Source: Leptobrachium leishanense
Taxonomy: Eukaryota > Chordata > Amphibia > Anura > Megophryidae
Direction: 5' to 3'
Length of the DNA: 64,000 nucleotides
Assembly (NCBI GenBank): GCA_009667805.1
Contig: CM019063.1
Coordinates: 351,750,942-351,814,941, forward strand
Shown: positions 1 to 10,341 of the stretch, one piece after another
How positions within the stretch are numbered: position 1 is the first letter of the stretch
How the letters are laid out: the number at the start of each line of letters is the position of its first letter
Made by a program: the position numbers and the translations under genes
Notes under the pieces: generated by a model
What the model was told of the DNA's origin: nothing
What the model saw: only the letters and a program-made list of their open reading frames with translations
The model's database searches: none

Positions 1-1331
1 GAGTGCCCCCCCCTTGCGGTGTACCTATACAGTAACCCATCCTCCCACTCAATGCTGTTGTCCCTTACGCATTCCGGGCCCTTGCCGGCCCGGTCGCGGT
101 ACCTCTCTAGGGTGGGGTCGGTCTGAGTCTGGTGTCGGAGGGTGGCCAGGGAGCTCCAGGTGAGGGGGTGTGGTCTCGTTTGGTCGGGGTTTGGGTTGTG
201 GTCTCACCTGGGTCCCGACTAGAGTGCCGTGGTTGTTCCGGTGGCTCTGTTGCCGTGTGGTCACCGGGGCTGCCGCGTCCGTGGCGTAGGCCGAGACCAA
301 GCGTCCCAGGTCGTTCCCAAGGAGGATTTCAGCCAGTAGTTGGTCTAGTAAACCCACCCTCACGGATACCTCCCCAGACCCCCAATCAAGGTGGACTCGG
401 GCAGTAGCGAGACGAAGCACTTTTCCTCCGGCCACACGGACAGCGATGGTGTGGTCTAGCCGGTTCTTTTTTGATATCAGGTGGGGGCGCACGAGTGTGA
501 TGTGGCGCCGGAGTCTCGGAGGCCCTCGGCGGCCTGCCCGTTGATCCACACTGCCTGTCGGTGGTGTTGGCGGCTGTCGGCCGAGGCAGCTTGTACGGGG
601 TCGGCCTCGTGCAGCATCCCCCATTCTTCCTGGGGGTCCCAATACAGGGATTCGGTCTGGTAACAGTGGGCCGCAGGTGGTGCTCGAGGGGGACCCCGCG
701 GAGGGGGAGGTTGGTTGGGACAGTTCTGACGGTAGTGCCCCACCTGGCCGCACCCGTAACATCGGATGGTGACTGTGGAGTGGGAGCGGTTTGTTGGTTT
801 GGGTGCGGGCCAGCGAGTCGGTGGCTCCGGGGTAGGGGTGGGTAGTGTGGGTCGTTCTGCCCCATTGGGTTTCCGTGTGTCTGTATACTCATCTGCCCAG
901 GTAGCCGCTTGCTGCACCGTCTGGGGCTTCTTGTCCCTCACCCACTCCCGTACTGCCGTGGCGGTCGAAGAATTGTTCGAGGAGGAACAGCTGGGTGAGG
1001 TCTTCCACGGTTCGAGCTTTGCTCCCTGCGAACCAGGTCTCTTTGCAGCTGGTGTGTCCATTGTGTGCCCTCCGTAAGCCGCTGCCCGCACCTTCTTCTG
1101 GATGGGTGCCTGGGGGGGCGTCGGTGGTGGGGGTGCGGGCGTGGCCCTCTCCCGCTAATCCATGTCCTTTAGCTCTTCGACCAGAGCATCCTTGGTTTTC
1201 GAGCCCGCGGTCCCTCCATGGCTCTCCAGCAGATCTCGCAGAGTGTCTCGTTTACAGCTGGCGTAGGCTGCCATGCTGATAGAAGGGTCTCTTCAGGGGG
1301 TGCAGAGAGCTATCCCACCGCTTGCCACCAA
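1..1331 (-). mobile_element. Ty3/Gypsy retrotransposon fragment: gag and protease (Gmr1/SCAN-like)
   Basis: This is the 5' part of a Gypsy-type retroelement read leftwards and cut off by the window edge. The longest frame (477-1091) has a segment resembling the SCAN-like gag region (EWVRDKKPQTV, about 940-980), a proline-rich stretch, then a CCHC zinc knuckle (C-x2-C-x4-H-x4-C, CYGCGQVGH) and a protease active-site motif DSGAT. The rest of the protease, with a second LLGND-type motif, continues in another frame inside 49-762, so at least one frameshift separates them. A primer-binding-site-like sequence (reverse complement of 1313-1330, TGGTGGCAAGCGGTGGGA) lies just upstream. Known: SCAN domains of vertebrates derive from Gmr1-like Gypsy gag. 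The family assignment rests on these motifs only. The copy is broken and not expected to be active. Confidence 0.75.
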
Positions 1332-1980
1332 TGTGACGGAATGGTGTGTCCGCCTGCAGTCCTGCTCCTATCTGACCCCCTTGATGGCGTTCGGCCCGAC
1401 TACCGAGTGGCTCGGCACACGGCGTCTAGAGCAGCCTGATTTACTGGCCTCTTCTTGGTGTGGAGGTGGCTGCTGGGCTGCCTTGAGGCTCCTTTTCCTG
1501 GGATGTAGAAGGCCGCTGAGTGCCTTCTAGGTGCAATGTGATGAGGCTGTATGACTTTAAAACAGGGACGGATTTATGAAGGGTTTGGGCAGATGCATTT
1601 ATACACAACCCAAAAGCATTTGGTAACCCTCAGACATGTCCAGACTTGAATGAGACAATCGGATTTGCATACAATGGCATTCTTACATCAGCAGACTACA
1701 CAGGCACAGAGAGCTAATGCACACAGTAATTAGCATACAATTGAATTTCAACACAGCCTTTCAATCCTAGCAACCAAGGGAAAATATAATACATTTAAAT
1801 GCATCACACAATCTCACATCTGAATCCACACTCATACAATACAGGATACATGTGAATACCTCACACTCTAATAAAAACCACACCAGTAAAACCACATCTA
1901 GAAATGAAATAGAATGTCCATACACTTAAACGCACAACCAAAATAAAAAAGGAAAAAAATGGTCTTTAAAATTATCTGAG
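1332..1980 (-). repeat. Probable LTR of the adjoining Gypsy element
   Basis: Directly beyond the primer-binding-site-like sequence the DNA changes to non-coding sequence that is GC-rich near 1332-1530 and AT-rich to about 1980. The boundary reads ...CACA on the element strand, as expected for an LTR end. The outer LTR edge was not identified, so the right boundary is approximate. Confidence 0.45.
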
Positions 1981-1989
1981 TTTTTAGTC

Positions 1990-2084
1990 ACGTGGCTCGC
2001 TGGAAGGAGCGCTCAGGTCCGTTCAGTGACAGCGACTTAATGACCAAGGACAACTGAGGGACCACAGGTTGAGAACCACTGCTC
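1990..2084. repeat. hAT-type element end with TIR GGTTGAGAACCACTG
   Basis: The segment ends with a hAT-like terminal inverted repeat. It matches the right end of the better preserved element at 16135-17983, including the preceding 'accaaggaca' stretch. No matching left end was found, so this is a truncated copy or part of a larger hAT. Confidence 0.5.
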
Positions 2085-3449
2085 TAAGCCATCTAACCTG
2101 CACAATATACTAAAGCTTGTGGAGTTGATGTTCACAATTAGCATTTCAGCTGCTGAAGCAGAACGGGTCTTTACTGCCATGAACGTAGTTAAAAACCCAC
2201 TAAGAACAAGACTTCGACAGGACATACTGCAGGACTTATTGCTTATTAAAATGGAGGGAACTGAATTTGAGGAATATGACCCCAGCAGAGCTATACTGTA
2301 ATGGACTCAGGCCAGAAGATGGTCGCCATCCTGAGCCAGGCGGCCATCTTGTTCAGAATATTGGTTCACTTGAATATAACTAGGTAGATATTAGTTGGAG
2401 TTAGAATGAAGCTTACATAGAATCTCAGGAATGCGTTAGAGAAGCAGTAAAGCAATTAGAGAAGATCCGGGCCGTTGCTGGCACAGGGTGACAGGATGAA
2501 GAAGAGATACCTCAAGGTCATAGGAGCCTGCAGCTGAGACAAAGGAGTATGAAACCAGACCAGGCCTGATCTAAAACAAACAATAAACAAGCGCAAGGGA
2601 GGTGGGCACAGGCAGGATCTAGAGCAATTGTAAATCCTCGTGTCAGAATGTCATGAAGCTTGCCAATTTATGACCAATGTATGGAATGTCTTTGTATTCG
2701 ATTAAGGGAGGTACGGACCCACGTGGGGTGGGATAGTGTCACCGGGAGGTGGGCTAATTGGGATGTACCTAATTATGTATTCGGGGTATAAAACCTCATG
2801 TCACTGTGAAATCGGGGCTCACTCTTTGCGATTCAATCCTGTGTGAGCATCTGTTGTGACGTCACAATAAAGTTTGCCTTTCCTGAAGAGACTCGTGTCC
2901 AGTCAATCCTTGGCCGTGCCGGCCCGGCTTCGTCCCGAGTGAACCAGGTGGGTTCCGGTAACAATACAACATTGGCTTACATCTGGTGGAACGAAACATG
3001 TGGGTGGACATAAGAGGCCTTATGAAGGGGACTCTGATTAACATCATTGAATTTGATGCCGCTTATTATGTTGTTTACTGCAACTTTAACATTCGGGAAT
3101 CTGGTTTAAGTATGTCTGGTGGAACAATATGTGAGCAGACATAAGGCTTATGAGGTTGAACCTGATAAAAGCCATTTAATTTTGTTGTTTAATGTAAACC
3201 ATTTTGTCTAATGTAAACTACAATGTTCATTTGGAGAATTGTTCTAAGTTCAGTACTTGCATTTGTTGCACATATTGAAGTGTTACGTATGTCTCTAGGC
3301 TGTTATAATTAAAGACTTCTATTTAAACACTATTTTGTTGAAATTATTTTTCTTATCAGGACAAGTAGATTGTCCTGAGGGACAAGTAGATTGGACTATC
3401 ACTTAGTCCGTTGGACAAGTAGATTTTTTTTTAAATTTCCACACCCCTG
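2085..3449 (+). pseudogene. hAT transposase C-terminal remnant and 3' element end
   Basis: The frame at 2119-2301 looks like the C-terminal dimerisation region of a hAT transposase (alpha-helical, with an AEAERVFTAMN motif followed by conserved arginines and leucines). It is interrupted by a solo LTR at 2297-2963. After removing the LTR and one target-site copy, the same frame continues for a few dozen codons beyond 2964. The element ends at 3449 with a TIR that reads CAGGGGTGTGGAAATTT on the opposite strand. It carries several subterminal copies of GGACAAGTAGAT, probably transposase-binding repeats. Related ends occur at 27731 and 40420. Only the last part of the transposase is present, so this copy is dead. 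Confidence 0.65.
2297..2963 (+). mobile_element. Solo LTR (retrovirus-like) with 4-bp target duplication
   Basis: A 667-bp block starts TG and ends CA. It is flanked on both sides by ATAC (2293-2296 and 2964-2967), as expected for LTR insertion. It contains a TATA-like box (gtataaaa near 2786) and an AATAAA polyadenylation signal near 2866. No internal gag, pol or env sequence is present, so it is a solo LTR left by recombination. It sits inside the hAT remnant and is therefore younger than it. A 4-bp duplication favours an endogenous retrovirus over Gypsy, but the family is not recognised. Confidence 0.75.
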
Positions 3450-3840
3450 AATATGTATATAATGTATGGGGGCAGAGCAGTCAGGCAGTTTAATATATAA
3501 TGTATATAATTTATAGGGCCAGAGCAGGCAGGCTTTAATTTTTTTTGAGAAAGGATTTTACCAGGAAGGATACATTGAGATTTTTCTCATTTTCAAGTAT
3601 GTCCTGGGTGGCGAGTATGTACCGTTAGGTGTCTTGCCCAAGGACACTTACTAGAGAGGTGCTCGTCGGGATCGAACACATGACTCCACAGGCTCTCTCC
3701 ACGCAGAGCAATGATGTTACCTCTACTCCACCCAGCCGTCACCGATTTAATATATAATGTATATAATGTATGGGGGCAGAGCAGGCAGGCGGTTTACTAT
3801 AGAATGTATACAATTTATGGGGGCAGAGCAGGCAGGGAGT
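3450..3840. repeat. Short tandem array (~46-bp unit) split by a LINE tail
   Basis: About four units with the core ATATAATGTATATAATGTAT and then GGGGGCAGAGCAGGCAGG are visible, two before and two after an inserted LINE 3' tail (about 3543-3745). The units differ by a few substitutions. Confidence 0.6.
3543..3745 (-). mobile_element. 3' tail of a Rex1/jockey-like LINE
   Basis: The sequence AAGGATTTTACCAGGAAGG and the following 'cattttcaagtatgtcctgggt' core recur at 16855-16925 and at 49575-49640. At the last site they form the 3' end of a LINE with recognisable reverse transcriptase. This copy is 5'-truncated to about 200 bp. Confidence 0.6.
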
Positions 3841-3849
3841 GACTGGAGC

Positions 3850-5893
3850 TGACTAAGATGTGCCCAGTGTATGGCCATTATTTACTGAATGGCCCGGTTA
3901 CATAGTGTTTTTTTTTTTTTTACATGAGTGTGATTACACTGCGCAGATATCACATGGCTGGATTCTGAGCAGTGCCCTCCTGTGACTTAAATTATTATCC
4001 TATGGCTGGAAGAGAAGCCTTTTGGAATGTATTTGAAGACTAAGAGTGACCCTACTTTCCTTCTGCCTACTGCTGCTGTGTGGATACATTGAAAAATCCC
4101 CTAGGCATCACACAGCAGCAGCAAGCACTGACAGGCAGTGCTGGAAGTACACTTTTTTCTAATGGTGCTGGCCCCATAGCCTGTAAAAAGGGGCAGGGCA
4201 TGTCACTAATGCTGGGTGATAGGGAGGAGCTACCTTCCTTCTGCCTGCCTTCAGTAGGCAGGCAGAAGGTTTAGTGATGCAATGTAAGGGGGCAGAGCCA
4301 TTCGGCAGTGCTTGGAGTGACTCAGAGGCTTGGATTCCCCCGCAGCTCCTAGCTAAGCCGTGCTGCAGCCTAAACACACAGCGGGGCAGCGCCGGAATCC
4401 GGATGATGGAAGGCATTCAATAGTGAATCGATTTTTGAGCTACATTGCATCGATGCAGCATCATGGAAGGCTGCATCGCAATGTATCGGCAAAACGATTA
4501 TTTTTGACAGCCCTAATACGTCATATGTTCCTCCGGTATAAAATTATTGTAATTTTTAATTTGAGCAAAGCGCCCCCCCCCCTTGGTGGGCAACTGATGC
4601 CACGTCTACTTTGCCCAAATATCATACATTTTTTAATTCAAATCAGCAGAGAAAGGTGAAGACATAAGGAGATTTCCATAAAGGCATGTAATTCTGTATG
4701 TGCTGAAGTGAAAACCAGACAAAATATTCTTGAAAAGTTATTTTGTTCTTGTAGAACTGGTTCTACGGCCTAATTGTTATGCAAAAAAATGGACTTCTCA
4801 GTAAAGTTTATCTTTTTGGGTTGGGGCTTGAAGGGAAATTAGAAAGTTTTCTTTTGGAGTCAAGAAAAATTCTTGTAAGCCGACAGAATCCCATCCAAGC
4901 ACAAGAATCCGTGGTAACCTTTTCCCAAGTGTCAAAAAAATACTTTTTAACCAAGGACAACCTCTCACAATACTTCAGAGAATATGCCGGCAGATAAGAA
5001 CCTGTTGGCCCAATTATATGGATACTTTCCCTGGATCTTTTATTTAGGATAGCCTTATGCCTATACGATCACTACTTCAGCCTCTACTGGAAAGCTGTTC
5101 CATGTATCCACCACCCTCTCTGCAAAATAATACTTTCTGGAGGTTACTTTTAAACCTTTTGCCGCTTTACGACTATGCTGCTTTGTTAACTTTTAAATAT
5201 ACTCCCTTCCTCAACATTGTTGAGTTCTGTTTTTTTACTTTCCAGGGCTGGGCCTGTAAGAACTGGATCCTTGAAAGCATTTATGAAAGGAAAGGGTCTT
5301 TTTCTTGGCTAAAAAGGAGGTTGTTTATCATTATGTATAGAATTTTTTTTAAAAATAGTCAATTTAATTCCTTGTTCCTTGTCATTGCTAACAATATAAT
5401 TACATTTTTGTATACCATTGAGATACCGCCTTGAAATTTGGCTACAAGACCTATACCTTTAAGTGTGAATTTGTTGAAATTTAAAAAAAAAAAAACACAA
5501 TTTGTTTTCCAAAAATTCAAAATCCTTTTCAAAATTTGTTAATTTTTGAAATTGTACATCAAATGAAGACCCTATTCAAAAGCTTTAAAATGTTGTATGT
5601 ATCATATGGATCTCGTAAATGGCATTTGACGTTAGAGTGGCTAGTGAAGTTTGGCGATTTAGGCAATTTCGAACATCTCAAAAACAGGTGGTCAAAAAAT
5701 ATATTTTTGTTCTGGATTTAAACTGAAACTTTTTATTTCAGAGGGGAAAAAAATATACCAGGATATGAAAGTTACATCAACAAACTAAATTAGAGAGGCT
5801 AAACCATCCAACAATCCTCCCGTAGACATGGCAATACCAAGTCGCATAGCGGAGGAATTTAAACGATTGTAAATATCTTATCTGTTTCTGTTA
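3850..5893. other. Non-coding, repeat-derived stretch without a gene
   Basis: I see no supportable gene. The stretch is AT-rich with homopolymer runs. Around 5040-5160 there is a sequence that looks like a dispersed repeat (CTGTTCCATGTATCCACCAC). Short open frames (4779-4997, 5057-5434) have AT-driven composition and no recognisable domain. Within MOB3A this would be intron. Confidence 0.5.
4405..4515. repeat. Probable hAT-type MITE end
   Basis: The right end reads AAACGATTATTTTTGACAGC and then CCTA, the mirror of the common vertebrate hAT terminus starting TAGGGCTG. Inside are small inverted segments built on GCATCGATGCAGC. The left boundary is uncertain. Confidence 0.4.
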
Positions 5894-5901
5894 CTTTTAA
5901 G

Positions 5902-6577
5902 TAGGGATGCACCAAAATTTCGGCCACCGAAAATTAATCGGCCAAAAATGGTGTTTTTGGTTTCAGCCGAAATGGAAATTCAGCCGAAAAAAAAAGCACT
6001 GAAAATTTCCCTTTGGAGGTCCGCAGCCTGCGACAGCCGGAGGACCATCACCGCTGGTGCTCATGGCCGAAGTCGGAGGATGTACGTGAGTAGGTGTAGG
6101 CAACTACGCCCAGGCCAAGCCAGGGGCTCGCCTGAGCTTGCCTGCTCAGCCGTCTTCCAAGCTCAGGCAAGCCCCCGGGCTTGGCCTGGGCCTAAATGCC
6201 TACACATACTCACCTACATCCTCCTACTTCGGCCCTGAGCTCCAGCGGTGACAGTCCTCCGGCTGTCGCAGGCTGCTCGGCCGTCGTCCAGGCTCAGACG
6301 AGCCTGGAGGCCGGCCGTGCAGCCTGCGACAGCCGGAGGACTGTTACCGCTGGAGCTCAGGGCCGAAGTAGAAGGATGTAGGAGAGTGTGTAGGTGCAAC
6401 CAATCAGCCATGCGAACCTGGGCCTGGAGGCCCAACCAAGCAAGCTGCTCGACCAGCCTCCAGGCTCAGGCGAGCCCCCAGGATCAGGAGAGTCCCCGGC
6501 TCGGCCTCCAGGCCCAGATTCTCATGTCTGATTTTCGGCTGAACCGATCCTGAAATTTCCGTTTCGTTGCATCCCTA
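5902..6577. mobile_element. hAT MITE with TAGGGATGCACC termini
   Basis: The element starts TAGGGATGCACCAAAATTTC and ends with a near mirror image (GTTGCATCCCTA). It is flanked by 8-bp copies CTTTTAAG (5894-5901) and TTTTTAAG (6578-6585), 7 of 8 matching, as expected for hAT. The interior is GC-rich. It repeats the module GCCTGCGACAGCCGGAGGA in both orientations (about 6008 forward, 6252 reverse, 6318 forward), so the transcript would fold extensively. There is no transposase, so it is non-autonomous. Long frames on both strands here are by-products of the GC-rich inverted modules. Confidence 0.75.
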
Positions 6578-6689
6578 TTTTTAAGTTAGTAAAACAATAC
6601 TGCGTGCGTAAGCGAGGAATCGCCATACATATACAGCATATGTCCTGTGCCAATGGTAGGGCTCTGTATGTAATTGCTAAATAGAGTGA

Positions 6690-7335
6690 TGTGTACGATT
6701 ACAAAGTAGGAAAGACAAAAAGACCAGGAAAGGGCGTGAGAGAAGAGAGACAGAGGGAGAAGAAGAGAAGTGTGAAAGAAAGCGAGTAAAGAGAAGGAAA
6801 AAAGAAAAAAGGGGGGTGAGGGGAATAAAGGGGAAGGGAAGGAAATGCCGGGGTGACACTACGTGAGCGTTCCTTTGTGCTGCAGATGGGATCCAGGTGA
6901 ACGGGACACTACTCAAATGTAATTTATGTCGTCCGTCACCTTCCTCCATAACCTCCCTAAACCGGGCTGAGGAGCAGTAAGCTGACCAGTGAAACCAAAC
7001 CATAGTGAAGTGTTGTGCTGTTTCTGAAGGGGAAAGGGAGAGTTCTTCATTCGACCGAGGTTTCCATTCTGTCAGTGTTTTTAAGGGAGGCGCTGAGACG
7101 GATTTCCAGAATATGGGAATAAGTGACCTGGCCACCAAAAGGATGCGCAGCACTAGCAATAACGATTTCTTCCTTGACGCAACCGAAAATGATAGTTGGA
7201 GAAGTAGAAATATTTGAGGTGTGAAGTCTAAGTCCACATCCGTGGTACTGCATATAAGGTCATGGACCGTTTTCCAAAATGTTTTGAGAGGGGCACATTC
7301 CCACCATATGTGGATACATGTACCAATCCCAGTGA
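6690..7335 (-). pseudogene. L1/Tx1 ORF2 C-terminal fragment
   Basis: Near 7250-7330 the minus strand encodes the pattern H-x-WWEC-x-L-x-x-FW, typical of the region after reverse transcriptase in L1/Tx1 ORF2 proteins. The same pattern is found in the longer copy near 51770-51830. Downstream frames run through pyrimidine-rich sequence to about 6690. Several frame changes show that this is a decayed fragment. Confidence 0.6.
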
Positions 7336-7449
7336 TGCATCTTCAACAAAAAAAAATTAAAAAAATTCAACATCTTCTGGTGATGTACAAATGTACCAAA
7401 TCCATGACATTAAGTTTTTGCATTGGTTGCTTTCACATGGAATGACCCA

Positions 7450-8441
7450 GTCAATGACTAAATTTTTAAGAGAATGCCGCCCAGCAGGGCTCAAAATGTC
7501 ATGTCCTGAGCTTACTAGCCAGGCCTTATAAGATACTCGCCATCAGTTAACCTAACGAACCCAGTCCCCATTTTGCCACCCATTTTCTTTGCAGTGACCC
7601 TATGTAAAGTATATATGGCACTGAAGGGGTGTCTAGGTCCAATGAGGAAATGTTGCCACCGCCGCCACCCCCCCAAACTATTCCCACAATACACACCCAT
7701 GCTTCACAGCAATAACTCACAGTAATGTAACACCACGTGTTTGATTGTATCACAGAACTCCACAGTGCAGCATCATTGTCCACTTTATAATTGAAAAGTG
7801 AACAATAGTGCTGCATTAGGAAAAAAAAAATGAAATTAGAAAACAAATTACAATTTATTTTGTTGTTACATGAAACATTGTCACGTTTGATAGAATTGGA
7901 AAGGCCATGTTCTGGCCAATGACACCTCGCATAGCCCTTTAGCATCTTTGGGTCCAGAGATACGGGGGTCCAAAGGACCCCTGTATCTCCTGCATAGGGA
8001 ATAGGCATTCTCTGGCCGGCGGGAGGAAAACTCCCACATCTGATGCCATCACACCCACATGCGATGTCAGTGGGCAGGGTTATGTCCCACAGGTGGAGCT
8101 GACATCCAAGATGTTGGCTCCCTGTGGCAGAAGTCTGCGATCGGCATGAGACTGGCGCCTAACAGCGGAACGTCCACCATGGGCTGCAGACGTCCTCCGC
8201 ATCCTAGTTGGAAATGCATCTGCCCTGCAGGTACTGGCAGAAAAAAAAAACACTGGAAAGGGCTAGTGTCGGCATGGAGACGACGCTAGCACCTGAAAGG
8301 AAATGCAAGTGTCGACTCCATGCTGGCATTCCAGTTACAGCTCAATTTTCACTCGCCCGCTCCCAGTTTCTACTTGCAAATTGCAAGTGGAAACTTTTAG
8401 CCCTGCCGCCCAGAACATCCATCATGGCAACTGTAAAGTTC
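7450..8441. other. Non-coding repeat-derived stretch
   Basis: No gene is supportable. At 7756-7820 there is a small foldback (GTGCAGCATCATTGTCCAC, then a short AT loop, then its imperfect complement) that recurs at 8838-8896 and 28275-28340. The part from 7880 to 8180 resembles 8940-9180 and 30190-30330 in wording such as 'ttggaaaggccatg', which suggests an old dispersed family. Confidence 0.45.
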
Positions 8442-9555
8442 TTAACCCCTTCACTGTTGAGCCATTTCACCGCTGTGTGCTGAGCTAATTTTTACCACTT
8501 TTGCTCATCATGTTTGAACGTGATTTGAAGACACATTTTATTATATGACCCAGACATATTATATATTGTTCTTTCTGGCAGATTCATAACATATAATTTT
8601 TAGATGTATACGTCATGTCCTGCCTGTATATTTTAACAAAAAATGCAATAAAATTTGAATTTTTAAATCATCTACAGCGTGTAGAGTGTTTTTTTTTTTC
8701 ACATTTTATCACATGAGCGTTTGCGGTTATATTTTCTATGGGGAGCGCATGTACAAAAGTTAGAAATGGGGACTGGTTACATTTTAGGGGGGGGGATTAC
8801 GTGATTTTTAGCAAACGTACCCCATAGAAAAAAATCATTAGTGCAGCATCATTGTTCACATTATAATTGAAATGTGAACAATATTGATGCATTAATAAAA
8901 CACCTAAAAAACCATTTTTCTAATTTAGTTTTTACTTTGAACATGATCATGTTTGGTATCATTTGAAAGGCCATGCTCAGGCCTTCTGAATGACCCCCTC
9001 CATGACCCCCTAGCTGCCACGTTTAAAGGAACCCCTTATTTCCACATTGAGATTCCTTGGGAAATCCCCGGGCAGCTAGGGATTTCCCGGCTATCTGACA
9101 TCATCGCGATACGTCAGGTGGCGAGGGGTAACCCGGAGGTGGAGCCGCAATCCAAAATGGTGGCCCCAAACGTAACTGCATCGTGATCTGGCATGTAAGG
9201 GGTTAAAAAAAAAAAAAACACACCGCTTTAAAGGGCAGACACTGCCCTTCAAAGCGGTTGCCTTTTTTTCTGTAAACCCTCCCGATCGGGAGAGGGACCC
9301 AAAGGGATCCCCCCTCCCTTTCAGGCGATCTCCCAGCATTGCCGGAGGGGAGGGGGGGGGGGTTCGACTGGAAATGACGTCGGGCTGGGCTTAACTTCAG
9401 CGTCTGAGGACGCTGTAGTCCGAACGCCGCGGGACCCCGGACAGAGGTATCTCCGCCGGGGCTCCCGCAAGCGGATGACGTGTGGGGAACGTCCTCCGCA
9501 TATAGCAGGAGTCAATGAGGACGTTCCCCACACGTCATCCGCAGCGAAGGGGTTA
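8442..9555. mobile_element. piggyBac-like element, TTAACCCCTTCACTG terminus
   Basis: The left end is TTAACCCCTTCACTGTTGAG. The right end (CAGCGAAGGGGTTAG, 9542-9556) is its imperfect complement with a decayed TTAA. Related elements with intact TTAA at both ends lie at 27891-28541 and 30032-30352. The interior includes the common foldback at 8838-8896, a GC-rich segment and an inverted pair around 9475-9541 (GACGTGTGGGGAACGTCCTC and its complement). No transposase was found. TTAA at the ends is the hallmark of piggyBac targets, but the superfamily call is inference. Confidence 0.5.
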
Positions 9556-9850
9556 GAAATATATATTTTTTGCATATTTTTCTCTTAAATGTGGGTGAAG
9601 AGTAAACTTTGGGAACTAGAATGAGATTCCTTGTCAAGAGGATCCATCCTTCTGGTCATCTTTTATTAATTTAATTTACAAAGCTTACTGCGGAACATTT
9701 TTTCGGCACCCGCTCGGCCTCAATTTTTCACATCCTCCCCAGGATATCAATAGGAGGTCTTTCGGCACTAGCACAAACTAAACCAACCACTTAAGGTCAA
9801 AGGAAGTTTGACAGATTTTGCGTCGGCTACCTTACAAAAATAAGGAGGCA
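9556..9850. other. Unassigned spacer before the DIRS element
   Basis: I see no gene or clear repeat boundary here. Confidence 0.4.
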
Positions 9851-9851
9851 G

Positions 9852-10045
9852 AAAACTAAGAATTTTAAGTCATTGACTTGGAGGCTCCTATTTGCGTCTC
9901 TTTTCTTGATATGTTCACTTTTTTCTCAATACTGTGATTAAATGAGAAAAAAAATCTAACATAACTTCCCCATAGCCCCTCCCACTTGTCCATAACCCCT
10001 TGTGGTCCAGGTCTATATATGGGCTTGAACCCGGAAATGCGTCAA
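9852..10045 (+). repeat. DIRS left inverted terminal repeat
   Basis: The segment matches the reverse complement of 18603-18800 over blocks such as CCATAGCCCCTCCCACTTGT and TATATGGGCTTGAACCC. It contains a TATATAT box near 10014 that could serve as promoter. Confidence 0.85.
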
Positions 10046-10341
10046 GTATTTGGTCTCTCTCTCCTACTGTTGAATATATATATTTGTGTTGTACTGTATA
10101 TATTATAATACCGCTGGCTGTTTGGTCGTCCTGGCTTCAACCTAGGGGCGACCATCGGCCTTTTTGGAATTTATTACATTGCATTTATTTCTTTATAAAA
10201 TTACTAGTTTCCCGTTATTTTCGCAGGCTTTTGCCCCGTGCGCTGTATTGTCGGTGCGTCTCCCAGCACGCGATAGCCTTCACACCGCTTCTGCCGCTGC
10301 CACACCCCTCAGGCCTCTCAAATTTACCACAGAACGCAGCA

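Noticed and set aside
6677..7237. Serine- and phenylalanine-rich 186-residue protein
   Set aside because: Composition follows a purine/pyrimidine-biased stretch. Only the adjacent frame near 7250-7330 has L1 motifs.
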